64,000 bases of DNA from Bacteroidales bacterium. Its GTDB lineage: Bacteria; Bacteroidota; Bacteroidia; Bacteroidales; P3. The stretch lies in contig JAGBJI010000006.1 of the NCBI GenBank assembly GCA_017934545.1, forward strand, positions 1 through 64,000, read 5' to 3'. The position numbers and the translations under genes were made by a program. The stretch's first letter is position 1. Each line of letters opens with the position of its first letter. Of the stretch, positions 41,677 through 51,804 are shown piece after piece. The notes under the pieces are model-generated. The model ran no database searches. It was not told the DNA's origin and saw nothing but the letters and a program-made list of their open reading frames with translations.

Positions 41677-43728
41677 ATGAAAAAGTTCGTTTTTGCGGTG
41701 ATTTGTACGGTGATGGTGCAATTTAGTTATGCACAGGGCTACAGTGCAAGCACAAAAGTTAATGATGACGGAACGGTTGATATAAAAGTCAATTCAGCTT
41801 ATGATGCCAATTTGGAGTATTTTCTTTTTGTTCATACGGATTACGGACAGAACGAAGAACAATTGGGACAAATTACGCTTGTTGACGGCAAAACCACGGC
41901 AGCTTTGCCTCAAAACGCCGTTGAACCCATACTTTACTCCATCCGTTATACATTACCCGACGCTGCTACGGAAGGCAAGACTTTGGCAATGGCACCCGTG
42001 GTGCTTTGTTCGTTCGATGCGTTGAGTTCAACGCTGAAATGGACGTTTGACACCGTTACCGCAGGAACTTTTTGGTTCTATTGGCAGGAACAAACCCACT
42101 ATATAGAGATATACCGCAAACGTTATGCCGACAACGATTGGGCATTGCTTGCGACTTTGACCGACGATGAATTTGTTTATCAGTACAAAGACGAAAGTCC
42201 GTCGGGCTGTTACACGCAATACAAGGTGAAGATATACAATAAAGACTGCGTTTTTGAGAGCAATATTGCCGAAGTATCCAAAGCGGACAACGGCCAACCG
42301 CTGACGCCTGCGTTCAATCATCAGACCAATCCCGTAACGGTGGACGTAAACACGCAGAAAGTCATCATCAATTGGCTGCCGTCAACGAGCAGCGACACAT
42401 GGGGATACGCCGTTTGCAAGACTAACGATAACGGAGTGCGGGAAGCATTGGACACGGTTTACGGCCGTGAAAGCACAAGTTATACTTGCAACAAATGCGG
42501 AAAAATGTTTGTCAACGATATTACCGTATATGCTTTTGATTCGTGCGGAAACCCTTCTACACTTTCCGACACTTACCGCAATATGGTGCTGAAATCCAAC
42601 CGTGAATCGTGCAACGAACCTTTGAAATTGACATGGAACGCCTCTTGCACCGAAATCGGTCCGGAGTCATATACGGTTTATATGGCGGGCGATGACGGCC
42701 AATACAATGCAGTTAAGACCGTAAGCGGTACATCATGCACGGTGGACGTTCCCAATGCGGACGGAACGGTAAAGATATTCGTTTCTTACGGCAACGCAGG
42801 GCTGGATTATGCGTCCAATGTAGTGGAGGTGTCAACGAGCGGTGCAGATACGTTGGACTTTGTATATTTGAACGACGCATCAGTTGACAGTACCAACATG
42901 AATGTGCGTTTGGAGTTTGAAGCGGACAACACCAAAAAAGTTCAGGGCTTTGAACTGTGGCGTTCAAGGGGCGACGGAGAATACACTAAAGTCAAAGACA
43001 TAGCTTACAACGGACAATCCGTTTACACGGTTACGGACAATTTGGAAGTCAGTGCGGCGGAATACAGTTACACATATTACGTAAAAGTGCCTGACGTTTG
43101 CAATTCGGGTACATATTCCTATTCCAACCGGTTGACAACCATCAAACCGTTGATAGACGATTCCAATAATGACAAGGTAAAAATAGCATGGAATGCGTTC
43201 AATCCTAAAGCGTGGACGGTTGACCATTACGAAGTGTACCGATATTCCGAAGGCGATTACGCCGATGCACAATTGGTAACCCAGACCAATACCTTGTCTT
43301 ATGTTGAAACCTCAAAAGGATTTGCTTCACCTACCGACAGAACGTTTTATTACATAGTTGCAGTGGGCGATTGTTACATCGACGAAGACGGACAGACGGT
43401 TTGCAATCAGGCATATTCAGCAAGCAATTTTGCTAAATTTGAAAGTATATGTTTCGTCCCTAATGCTTTTGCACCTAAAGACGGAGTTCACCAAAAACTT
43501 CAGACCTTTAAACCAGAATGTCACTTCATACGTCAGGGTACATACTCATTCAAAGTCTACAGCCGCAGCGGACAGTTGCTTTTTGAAACAAACAACGTAG
43601 ACGAAGGGTGGAACGGCGAATACAAAGGCGTTATTTGTCCTGTCGGCACATATGTTTACAAAATACAGTATGTAGACAGTGACGGAATGCAACAAAACAA
43701 AGCGGGAGCATTTTTACTTTACGATTAA
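41677..43728 (+). CDS. T9SS type B cargo protein with fibronectin-type repeats
   Basis: This 683-residue protein has a signal peptide (1-20, ending FSYAQ). Several fibronectin type III-like segments follow, for example LKLTWNASCTEIGPESYTVY and KVKIAWNAFNPKAWTVDHYE. The C-terminal ~85 residues are a type B (gliding-motility-associated, CHU_C-like) sorting domain: CFVPNAFAPKDG, YSFKVYSRSGQLLFET, DEGWNGEYKGVICPVGTYVY. It is expected on the surface or released through the T9SS, as an adhesin or matrix protein. It is last in a possible receptor-M16-cargo run and ends at a terminator (43761-43788). Confidence 0.85.
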   Translation: MKKFVFAVICTVMVQFSYAQGYSASTKVNDDGTVDIKVNSAYDANLEYFLFVHTDYGQNEEQLGQITLVDGKTTAALPQNAVEPILYSIRYTLPDAATEGKTLAMAPVVLCSFDALSSTLKWTFDTVTAGTFWFYWQEQTHYIEIYRKRYADNDWALLATLTDDEFVYQYKDESPSGCYTQYKVKIYNKDCVFESNIAEVSKADNGQPLTPAFNHQTNPVTVDVNTQKVIINWLPSTSSDTWGYAVCKTNDNGVREALDTVYGRESTSYTCNKCGKMFVNDITVYAFDSCGNPSTLSDTYRNMVLKSNRESCNEPLKLTWNASCTEIGPESYTVYMAGDDGQYNAVKTVSGTSCTVDVPNADGTVKIFVSYGNAGLDYASNVVEVSTSGADTLDFVYLNDASVDSTNMNVRLEFEADNTKKVQGFELWRSRGDGEYTKVKDIAYNGQSVYTVTDNLEVSAAEYSYTYYVKVPDVCNSGTYSYSNRLTTIKPLIDDSNNDKVKIAWNAFNPKAWTVDHYEVYRYSEGDYADAQLVTQTNTLSYVETSKGFASPTDRTFYYIVAVGDCYIDEDGQTVCNQAYSASNFAKFESICFVPNAFAPKDGVHQKLQTFKPECHFIRQGTYSFKVYSRSGQLLFETNNVDEGWNGEYKGVICPVGTYVYKIQYVDSDGMQQNKAGAFLLYD

Positions 43729-43760
43729 AATTTTTTTTCTATATTTTTTTTTCATTCACG

Positions 43761-43788
43761 GGCATGGTTTTTCGCCATGCCATTTTTT
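43761..43788 (+). terminator. rho-independent terminator
   Basis: GGCATGG (43761-43767) pairs with CCATGCC (43775-43781), followed by ATTTTTT. It ends the receptor-M16-cargo run. Confidence 0.8.
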
Positions 43789-43836
43789 GTTGTTGCCCTT
43801 TGACTGAAAATTGCCGCCCAACGGCATAATGTTTCT

Positions 43837-43941
43837 GCCCCTTGCGGAAGTAAGTGTGAAAAAACCACATTTTTTGCATTAAAAAATGTGTTTTTTTTAC
43901 TCAAAAAATCTGATTTTTTCAGGATTGCTTTCGCAAAGGGC
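43837..43941. repeat. 22-bp lattice array, family C, copy C5
   Basis: Cores are centred at 43867 (CCACA), 43889 (TGTG) and 43911 (TCTGA), with caps CTTGCGGAAG at 43845 and CTTTCGCAAAG at 43933, all 22 bp apart. Imperfect terminal inverted repeats of about 17 bp. It lies between convergent genes. Confidence 0.9.
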
Positions 43942-43993
43942 GGCGGCAAGAAGCCAAAGGGCTGCCGCCAAGTGCGTCCGGGCTGCAGAGAGG

Positions 43994-46900
43994 TTAGCGT
44001 ATAACTTCAACGCTTCCCGTAAAGTCAATATTCTTTACTTTGCTTTTGGCTGTGAACCTGTAAAAATATGTTCCCGTAGGAGTATTGGTGGCGTCTGGGT
44101 CCCAAAAGTCAGCTTTGGTACTGAATGACGAGTTGTTGTATATCATTTTGCCGTAGCGGTTGTATATTCTCAAAACAAGGGATTCAAACAATTGTTGGTT
44201 CAACAGACCGTATACTTCAAAAATATCGTTTATGCCGTCGCCGTTCGGCGTTATCACCGCAGGGAAGACTATGTCTATGACTTCCAAATTCAATACCGTT
44301 ACGCTGTCGCAGCCGTATATGTCGCTCAAGGTCAGTGTGTATATGCCGCTTTCACTTTCGTTGAATCCGTTTTCTGCATATGTTCCGCCTTTGAGTATTT
44401 GCTGTTCTATTGTATCGGTATAAGGCTCCGTTTTGGTGAACTCCAACGTTATTATACTGTCGCATCCGTTGTCATAGGTTGTAAGTTCTTGGGTGTATAT
44501 TCCGCTTTGAGAGGCGTTGAAATTGTGTTCAGTATAATCTTCGCCGCATGTTACGGCAACTATTGTGTCGTGGTACGACGGCATTAAGGAAAGATTTATG
44601 ATTGTTGTGCTGTCGCAGCCGTATACAGTGGTGTATTGTTGGACGAAAGTGCCTGATTGATAGTATGCTATGCCGCCGTACTCAAAACTCTCGCCCTCAC
44701 ACACCGATGCGTTCACGGTGTCGCTGTACGAAGGGCGGACACGTACGGTTTTGTAAGCAGTTCCTTTGCATTTTCCGTTAACATAAGCCGTTACGCTGTA
44801 CAAAGAATCGCCTTCTTTGGCAACGGTTTTCAGCGTGTCGGCGTTTAAGCCGTTGTTCCATCTAAACGTAACGTTGTCATGCGGACTTTTGGCAACAAGG
44901 ATTATCTCTTCGCCGCTGCAGATACTGTCAGGGCCTTGCACGGAGGTTATTACGTTGAAGTCAACCGCTATATCAGTTTGCAAAGAATCGTAACAATAGG
45001 AGTCGGAAAGATATGAGTACAAAGTTATGTGATAAGTTTTGTTCTTGGAAATCACAAGCGTGAAATCGTTTCCCGTATATTCGTTGCCCTGACCGTCGTT
45101 CCACACGTTTTTTTCAATATATTGTTTTACCGGAATGTTAAGCGTAGGGTCGTAATCCACGTACGGGCAAGCCGTAAAGTGAACCAGACTTTTGCAAGTG
45201 TCAACCCAATAGGTGAAAGCGGCTTTGGGTTTAATCAGCATTGCCGTTCCGCTTAAAGTGAAACTGCATTCGCTTTTGCCGATAAAGTTCATGTAACAGT
45301 AATATACGCTGTTGTCGGGTACAACGGTTATTTCCCTGTCGTACGATATGGTATCAACTTCGTTTTCTTTCACCCAACGGTATTCAAATCCGATAGGAGC
45401 GACCAAATGTACTGAATCCAATGCATCGCAACGGTTGACAGAGTATATTCTTTTGTTGGAACAGGTGATGTTGTAGTACGCATAGCCGAAATGTCCTCCG
45501 TCTTTGCAGTCGTATGTTGTCAAACGGATTTGGACGAATTGCCCGTGATAGGGCGAAAGGTCAACGCCTATCGTTGTCCAATCTTTCCATATTATATTGC
45601 TTGCACCTTCTACGGTATTCCAACCTAAATCGCCCGCAGCGTAAAAGTCGGCAAATCCGCACGCAGTGTCAATCATATTGCCCGAACTGTCCAAAATCTC
45701 CAACGTAAAACGCGGTTGGTTGGTTTTGTCGTGCGGAGGATTGGGGTCTTGCAGCACTATGGCGTATTTAAGTATGAGCATGTCGTAGTTGTTTGTGTCC
45801 GCAAAATATTTATATACCGCCGACTCGGCTTGGGCTCCTATATCGCTGTTGCCCAATCTGACCGAAGCTTTTTCACCTTCGGGTACAGTGATTAGAGGTG
45901 TGTTTGCGTCTGTCACGCCTTGCTTGTCCATCACTTTGTGATGTGCCGTTGAGGCAACAGGTTCAGTATAAATGTAAGGGTTTTCGTAAGTTCCGTATTT
46001 TATAGAGGCATTTGCCGAAGAAAAATCAGTGAAGTTAAGGCAATCATCGTACGCCGTACGGAACTGTGCAGAGCGTTCGCACGAATATTGTCCGTCATTG
46101 CAAAGGGCATACACCTTTACGGTGTATTGCGTAAAGTTTTCCAAACCTTTGATTACGGCCGTATCTTCCGCATTGGACACTACGGCAGAGTAAACCAATA
46201 GATTGCCGTTGTAGCACTCCACCAAATAGGTGTCAATGTCACTGTCGTTTCTTATCCAATGCACTGTCGCCGAAGTGGCTTGTATGTCCGTAGCCTTCAC
46301 AGTCAGCGGTATACCGCACGGATAGTTGAATTGGTAAGCATAGAAATAACTGTCGCACCAAAGTTTGTCCTTATCGGTCTGGTTGACGGTATCTCCGACA
46401 ATGAAAATAGTAAATTCGTAGCAATCCAAATCCGCTTCGAAATACGGGGCGTTGAGTTCGTATTCCTTTCCTTTGTACTTTACATACCATTTGGTGTTGT
46501 CATAATCCTGCGGCCATGATATTTTGACTTTGCCGTTAGCCGTGTCAGCAACTACGGAGTCGGGTATGACGGCAAGGCAAGGCTCTTTGAATGCCATGGA
46601 TGCGGAAAGAAACAGGCAAAAATCAGCTTCGTCAAGCGTAGTGTCGGCAGTGACGGCAAAGGTTATGTGATTGGCTTGGCCTATAGGGCATTCAAAATGT
46701 TTGGAAGTGCCGCTGTGTACCACTCCGCCGTCAAGGTTGGTGTGGTAAAACCACGTAATGCCGTCCTGCGGATAGTACCAATCAAAATAAGCCACGCCTT
46801 GGGCGGTGTCAATCTTTACGGAATCGGGTATCAAAGCAAAGCATTCCGTTCCCGTGTTCATGACTCCGCAGGCTATAGGTTCGGTTGAACACGAGCCGTA

Positions 46901-47584
46901 TACGTCGTAACAAATGTTATCCGACAAATCGTTTTCAATGGGTACATCTATAATCACCGAAGTGTCGGAAGTGGTGAGGGTTTGATATTTAGTTTCGTCT
47001 GCAAGCCATGATTTCAACATGTTGTCGGGGCAATACAAAGCATAATCCACGCTCCATGTCACCCCGCTTACCGCAGGCGACCACCATAGTTGTATTTTTC
47101 CCGGTGCTATCATCTTGGAATGCGTTTCTTCGGGCGAAATGCAGTTGCAGGCAGTCAGCAGTATGTCAAAACCTTCCGACGGATTGTCATCATCGGCTGT
47201 AAACCTTACGGTTACTTTGTTGGTAGAAGAATAAACCCTGCCTTGTTTCTGTCCCGTCAGTTGCCCTGCGTTGAGGTACTTTAAGGAGGTTTCATCGCCG
47301 TCCAATATCTCTATTTTGGCTTTGTTGGCGTTGTTGTTTATGTTGATATGGTAAATTACGCGGAAGCGCGCACTTTCTTCGGGAGCGGTAATAGTATAAA
47401 CGGCACTGTACACACGTTTGGCATGGGGTGAATCCTTGCCTCCGTCGTCGTAAATGCGGCAATAGTCCGACACAGCCTCTTGTTTGCCCTGTGTTCCCAA
47501 AAGATACACGTCCTGTGCGTTGACGCAGTGCAATATAAATAAGATTAAAACAAACGGAAATATTTTTAATTTTATGCTTTTCAT
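43994..47584 (-). CDS. giant T9SS type B cargo protein, paralogue 1
   Basis: This 1196-residue protein starts at ATG 47584; an in-frame ATG at 47614 lies within the -7 box. Order: signal peptide ending CVNAQ; a CUB-like domain (YDDGGKDSPHA, FRVIYHININNN, TVRFTADDDNPSEGFDI); fibronectin-like segments; a large conserved block shared with the two neighbours (TTYDCKDGGHFGYAYYNITC, NRCDALDSVHLVAP); three ~48-residue repeats ending GCDSxxxLNL; and a type B sorting domain (PAVITPNGDGINDIFEVYGL, RIYNRYGKMIY). Probably a surface adhesin or matrix protein exported by the T9SS. It has its own promoter (47612-47643), separate from paralogue 2. Confidence 0.87.
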   Translation of the reverse strand: MKSIKLKIFPFVLILFILHCVNAQDVYLLGTQGKQEAVSDYCRIYDDGGKDSPHAKRVYSAVYTITAPEESARFRVIYHININNNANKAKIEILDGDETSLKYLNAGQLTGQKQGRVYSSTNKVTVRFTADDDNPSEGFDILLTACNCISPEETHSKMIAPGKIQLWWSPAVSGVTWSVDYALYCPDNMLKSWLADETKYQTLTTSDTSVIIDVPIENDLSDNICYDVYGSCSTEPIACGVMNTGTECFALIPDSVKIDTAQGVAYFDWYYPQDGITWFYHTNLDGGVVHSGTSKHFECPIGQANHITFAVTADTTLDEADFCLFLSASMAFKEPCLAVIPDSVVADTANGKVKISWPQDYDNTKWYVKYKGKEYELNAPYFEADLDCYEFTIFIVGDTVNQTDKDKLWCDSYFYAYQFNYPCGIPLTVKATDIQATSATVHWIRNDSDIDTYLVECYNGNLLVYSAVVSNAEDTAVIKGLENFTQYTVKVYALCNDGQYSCERSAQFRTAYDDCLNFTDFSSANASIKYGTYENPYIYTEPVASTAHHKVMDKQGVTDANTPLITVPEGEKASVRLGNSDIGAQAESAVYKYFADTNNYDMLILKYAIVLQDPNPPHDKTNQPRFTLEILDSSGNMIDTACGFADFYAAGDLGWNTVEGASNIIWKDWTTIGVDLSPYHGQFVQIRLTTYDCKDGGHFGYAYYNITCSNKRIYSVNRCDALDSVHLVAPIGFEYRWVKENEVDTISYDREITVVPDNSVYYCYMNFIGKSECSFTLSGTAMLIKPKAAFTYWVDTCKSLVHFTACPYVDYDPTLNIPVKQYIEKNVWNDGQGNEYTGNDFTLVISKNKTYHITLYSYLSDSYCYDSLQTDIAVDFNVITSVQGPDSICSGEEIILVAKSPHDNVTFRWNNGLNADTLKTVAKEGDSLYSVTAYVNGKCKGTAYKTVRVRPSYSDTVNASVCEGESFEYGGIAYYQSGTFVQQYTTVYGCDSTTIINLSLMPSYHDTIVAVTCGEDYTEHNFNASQSGIYTQELTTYDNGCDSIITLEFTKTEPYTDTIEQQILKGGTYAENGFNESESGIYTLTLSDIYGCDSVTVLNLEVIDIVFPAVITPNGDGINDIFEVYGLLNQQLFESLVLRIYNRYGKMIYNNSSFSTKADFWDPDATNTPTGTYFYRFTAKSKVKNIDFTGSVEVIR

Positions 47585-47611
47585 AATCTGTATTTTTATA
47601 AATATGTGCCG

Positions 47612-47643
47612 CAAAATTAATATCTTTTTTGATAAAAACCAAA
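47612..47643 (-). promoter_or_regulatory. promoter of giant cargo paralogue 1
   Basis: On the minus strand TAATTTTG (47612-47619) is preceded after 20 bp by TTTG (47640-47643). The start codon at 47584 is 28 bp downstream. Confidence 0.75.
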
Positions 47644-47720
47644 CAAAAACGCAGTTTTGTCAGAATATGCTCTGAAAAATGCCCTTTTTTACTCTGCGGC
47701 AGCCCGACGTCAAACAAATT

Positions 47721-47829
47721 CCGCCCCTTGCGAAAGTAATCCCGAAAAAATCACATTTTTTGCCTCAAAAAAATAGTTTTTTTGACCGAAAAAATCAGAT
47801 TTTTTCGGGATTACTTTCGCAAGGGGCGG
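47721..47829. repeat. 22-bp lattice array, family C, copy C6 (32-bp perfect terminal inverted repeats)
   Basis: Cores are centred at 47753 (TCACA), 47775 (TAG) and 47797 (TCAGA), with caps centred at 47731 and 47819, all 22 bp apart. The outer 32 bp on each side (47721-47752 and 47798-47829) are perfect inverted repeats, so the element is nearly a complete palindrome around the middle unit. Confidence 0.93.
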
Positions 47830-47873
47830 AAAAATTTTGCCTTACGGCAGAGGTGTTCTGACATAAGGCAAAA
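47829..47873 (-). terminator. terminator of giant cargo paralogue 2
   Basis: Read on the minus strand, TTTTGCCTTA pairs with TAAGGCAAAA around a 19-nt loop (arms 47835-47844 and 47864-47873), followed by a T-run. It lies 29 bp after the stop of the gene at 47902. Confidence 0.65.
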
Positions 47874-47901
47874 TTAAAACTTAAAACTTGGGTTTCAGAT
47901 A

Positions 47902-50900
47902 CTATCTTAACACCTCTATAGTACCCGTAAAGTCAAGGGTTTTGCGTTTGGCTTTGGCTACAAACCTGAAGAAATAACTTCCGTCAGGGGTATTGGTAGC
48001 AGCAGGGTCCCAAAAATCTTCCTTGGTTCTGATATTTTCTTTTTCATATATCAGTTTGCCGTAGCGGGTATAGATTATAAGTTTGTTTTCTTCGTAAATA
48101 CTTTGGTCTAAAAGACCGGCAATCTCAAAAATATCGTTTTGTCCGTCACCGTTAGGCGTTACGAAGTTAGGGAACGACAGTTCCACCACGTGCAAATCCA
48201 AAACCAATGTTGAATCGCAGCCGTACATGTCGGTAAAGACATTGGTGTATACGCCCGTTTCCGATTCGTTGAACTCATGTTGGTCGTATGTTTCGTTTTT
48301 GAATATTTCCACGTGCAGCGTATCCACAAACGGTTCCACTCTGATGAAATTCAAGGTTACCAAAGAGTCGCAACCCCACACTGATTGCAGTTCTTGGGTG
48401 TATATACCCGTTTGCTCTTGGTCAAAACCGTAGCCTTGGTATCCTTCGCCGCAGCCTATGGCAAATACGGTATCATAAAAATTGTTTCTTATCGTAAGGT
48501 TCAGAGTTACGGTGCTGTCGCAGCCGCTTACGGATTGCAATGCCTGCGTGTAAACGCCCGTTTGGTTCTCGTTGAAATTGTTTTCAGTGTATGTTTCCCC
48601 GTTGCAGATATTGGCAAAGATAGTTGTGTCGTAAACAGGATTGACCGTAAGGTTTAAATGTACGGTACTGTCGCAACCGTTTACGGATTTAAGATATTGG
48701 ACGTACTCTCCGGTCATGTGTTCGTCAAAGTTGTTTTCCGTGTAAGAAGTTCCCTGACAAATATCGGCGGAGATAACCGTGTCGTATACGGGACATACTT
48801 CCAAAGTTAGCGTAATTACGGAATCGCAACCGTTTTCGGTTGTCAGATTTTGAACATATACGCCCGTAGCGTTTTCTTCAAAGCCGTAGAAAGCGTATGT
48901 TTCGCCTTGGCAAACGGTGTCCGAAAGATTTATATTGTATACGGGATACACCGAAAGGTTAAGCACCGTTATTGAGTCGCAGCCCGCCTGCGATTGATAG
49001 TGTTTTTTGTACTGTCCTGCGGCACTTTCGTTAAATCCGAAGTTGTTGTACGTTTCCCCTTGGCATATCTGTGCCTCTATGGTGTCGGCATAAACAGGGC
49101 TGACGGTGATGTGTTTGTATGCAGAGCCTCCGCAAGTACCGTTGTACAGCAGTTCCAAACCGTAGAGGGTGTCTTGCAGTTGCGGATATACGGTTATGCT
49201 TGACGCAGTGTCACCCGTACTCCATTTATAACTCATTCCCTGTATGTTTTGTGTGGATGCGGTCAAAAGAAGCGAATCTCCCAAACATATTTTATCATTT
49301 GCGAATATTTCTGCATTGAAATTGAACTGAATATTCAGCGGAATATGCAACGTGTCAGTGCATTGCGAAGCGGACAGGCGGCACACCAGCTTTATGTCAT
49401 ACAGTCCGTTTGCCGTGTATTCCCTTTCCACAGTGTCTTGGTAAGATATGCTTCCGTCCTCAAATATCCAAAATGCAGTGTCTACGAATTGTCTTGTGTA
49501 AACTCCCTGCGTTGAGTCAAAATCAAGGAAACTTTCGTTGCAGAAAATCACTTTTGAAGCACATGTATCTATTTTGTACGATGCTTTAGCGACAGGATTG
49601 ATGTCCAAAGGTATGGTTTCAATGGTGAAATTGCACGAAGGCTTGCCCACAAACGACGCTACGCATTGGTAAACATTGTCGTCAACGGGAACTTTTACTT
49701 CATATGTTTTGGACAAAGTGTCGGTTTTGCCTTTTTGATGCCAATAGTAATCAAAACCTAACGGTGCCTGCAACCAAACGGAATCAACTCCGTCGCAGCG
49801 GTTGAGTACATATATCTTTTTGTTGTCGCATTTTATGTTGAAATAAGCATAACCGAAGTGTCCCCCTTCGTCACAATCGTAAGTTGTAAGTCTGACGTGT
49901 ATGGTTTGTTCGTGATAAGGGGCAAGGTCAATGCCGACCGTAGTCCAGTCTTTCCATATTACTTTAGGTACAGAGTTCTCTACTTCGTTCCAACCTAAAT
50001 CTCCTGCGGCGTAAAAGTCGGCAAAGCAACATGTAGTGTCTATTACATTGTCGTTACTGTCAAGTATTTCCAACGTGAAACGCGGTTGGTTTTCTTTAGT
50101 GTGACCCGGGTCTTGCATCACAACGGCATATTTCAACACTATCATGTCCTTATCCGCCGTGTCAACGGTGTATTCGTACGATATACTTTCGGCCTTGCGT
50201 CCGACTTCCGTACTTCCCAACTGTACGGATGCTATTTCGTCGGGTGCAATACATCTTAAAAGTCCGTTGGTTGTCCAATCGTATGAGCTTGTATCATTGA
50301 TTACCGTGTGTGAACCCGTACCCCAGAAATATTTATTGGTGCCTCCGTTGTGTATGTCGTAGTTTGCTTCCCATGTGTTGTAGTACGGGTCGTCGTACGT
50401 TCCCCATGTAAGAAAAGTTTTTTCACCCGTTAAATTGGTAAAATCAAGACAGTTGTCAAACGTTGTGGTGATATAGCGTGATACATCGCACGAAGGTCCG
50501 CCCGAACACAAGGTGTAAAGGAATACTTCATATGTAGTATTCGGTTCAAGTCCGTAGATAGTGTCTTTTTCTTTACTTTTGTCAACTGTATCGTAATATA
50601 CTAAACTGTCCATCGGTTGATACAGTTTTTTGTATGCTACAATTACTTTGGAAACCGTATCATATACGGAGTTGTTTTCAGTTTCCCATGCCGTAGCTAT
50701 TGACGTAGGGGTTACACCTTCAAATCCTACACTCCAGAGTTGCGGACAAAGGGTAGGAGTTAGTATGGAACTGTTATATGAACAGTAAATATCTTTTTCG
50801 AATTTCTGCGACAAACGGTCGCAGTTGCCCGATATATCTAAATTATAAGTATAGCAAGTTCTCGGAAGAGTGATGTAAGGTTCGTATACATATACTTCCG

Positions 50901-51804
50901 TTTCGTTATATGAGAACGGGTCGTAGTAATGAACCGACCAAACGGTTGAAGTGTCGTTTTCGTCCCAAGAATAAAACACTGAATCTGCATCCCAAGCTAT
51001 GTTTAAATTGGTCGGAATTTCACAAGGACAGTAGTAATACAACCCTCCGCAACCAATGACTTCATCGTCGTGCGAGACGTAAACGTCAAAGCTTAAGCTT
51101 AAACCCGGTTTAAGATTGGATATTATAATAAAGTTTGTATCGGAATATGCGGTTTGTACGTTTGCTTCGTCACCGAAATTGTATTCTTCCTGTATGGAGA
51201 AATCATTGGTTCCCCATCCGTTGCCTCCGCTTGCGTATATCCATTCCCCGGCGTACGGATTGTAACCTTGGTGTTGCGAATAGTCAACAGCCCAATGCAG
51301 AGTTGTGTCTTTTTCGTCCCAAGATATTTTTACAGTAGTTGAATCTATGAAACTGTATTTTACGTTTTCGGGTGCTTGAGTGCCGCATTCCCACAATTCA
51401 ATCTTGAATCCGTCGTCCGTATTGTCGTTATCAGAGGTAAATTCTACAGAAACGGTGTTTGAATTTACGTAAAACAATTTCTCCATCGGGTAAGGTTCGG
51501 AAAATACAACTTCGGAATTCGTATCTCCTGCGTAGATTGTGATTAATGCTTTGTTCCAATCCCACGTTTGTAAATAGGAATGCACCAATACTTTAAATCT
51601 ATGGGTGGATTGTTTTGCGTGTACGGTGATTTTTCCGTTGCAAAGCGGCGAATAGTTTCCGTTAGCACCGCCGTCGTCGTAGATTATAAGTTCAGAAGCC
51701 GTAGTATCTTTAAATCCGTTTACGGGCATAAGCACGGAATTTTGTGCCAAAAGGGCATTGTAAGCAGATAACAATGCGGCTAATAACAATATTTTCTTTA
51801 TCAT
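47902..51804 (-). CDS. giant T9SS type B cargo protein, paralogue 2
   Basis: This 1300-residue protein has a signal peptide (about 1-21, ending ALLAQ), a CUB-like domain (IIYDDGGANGNYSPLCNG, VEFTSDNDNTDDGFKIEL) and fibronectin-like segments. It carries the conserved central block shared with both neighbours (YDCDEGGHFGYAYFNIKC, DSVWLQAPLGFDYYWHQ). Six ~46-residue repeats follow with pattern YDTxIxANICNGETYTENNF ... GCDSTVTLNL. It ends in a type B sorting domain (TPNGDGQNDIFEIAGL). Its start overlaps the stop of paralogue 3 by 4 bp, so the two are co-translated. Likely a surface adhesin. Confidence 0.88.
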   Translation of the reverse strand: MIKKILLLAALLSAYNALLAQNSVLMPVNGFKDTTASELIIYDDGGANGNYSPLCNGKITVHAKQSTHRFKVLVHSYLQTWDWNKALITIYAGDTNSEVVFSEPYPMEKLFYVNSNTVSVEFTSDNDNTDDGFKIELWECGTQAPENVKYSFIDSTTVKISWDEKDTTLHWAVDYSQHQGYNPYAGEWIYASGGNGWGTNDFSIQEEYNFGDEANVQTAYSDTNFIIISNLKPGLSLSFDVYVSHDDEVIGCGGLYYYCPCEIPTNLNIAWDADSVFYSWDENDTSTVWSVHYYDPFSYNETEVYVYEPYITLPRTCYTYNLDISGNCDRLSQKFEKDIYCSYNSSILTPTLCPQLWSVGFEGVTPTSIATAWETENNSVYDTVSKVIVAYKKLYQPMDSLVYYDTVDKSKEKDTIYGLEPNTTYEVFLYTLCSGGPSCDVSRYITTTFDNCLDFTNLTGEKTFLTWGTYDDPYYNTWEANYDIHNGGTNKYFWGTGSHTVINDTSSYDWTTNGLLRCIAPDEIASVQLGSTEVGRKAESISYEYTVDTADKDMIVLKYAVVMQDPGHTKENQPRFTLEILDSNDNVIDTTCCFADFYAAGDLGWNEVENSVPKVIWKDWTTVGIDLAPYHEQTIHVRLTTYDCDEGGHFGYAYFNIKCDNKKIYVLNRCDGVDSVWLQAPLGFDYYWHQKGKTDTLSKTYEVKVPVDDNVYQCVASFVGKPSCNFTIETIPLDINPVAKASYKIDTCASKVIFCNESFLDFDSTQGVYTRQFVDTAFWIFEDGSISYQDTVEREYTANGLYDIKLVCRLSASQCTDTLHIPLNIQFNFNAEIFANDKICLGDSLLLTASTQNIQGMSYKWSTGDTASSITVYPQLQDTLYGLELLYNGTCGGSAYKHITVSPVYADTIEAQICQGETYNNFGFNESAAGQYKKHYQSQAGCDSITVLNLSVYPVYNINLSDTVCQGETYAFYGFEENATGVYVQNLTTENGCDSVITLTLEVCPVYDTVISADICQGTSYTENNFDEHMTGEYVQYLKSVNGCDSTVHLNLTVNPVYDTTIFANICNGETYTENNFNENQTGVYTQALQSVSGCDSTVTLNLTIRNNFYDTVFAIGCGEGYQGYGFDQEQTGIYTQELQSVWGCDSLVTLNFIRVEPFVDTLHVEIFKNETYDQHEFNESETGVYTNVFTDMYGCDSTLVLDLHVVELSFPNFVTPNGDGQNDIFEIAGLLDQSIYEENKLIIYTRYGKLIYEKENIRTKEDFWDPAATNTPDGSYFFRFVAKAKRKTLDFTGTIEVLR

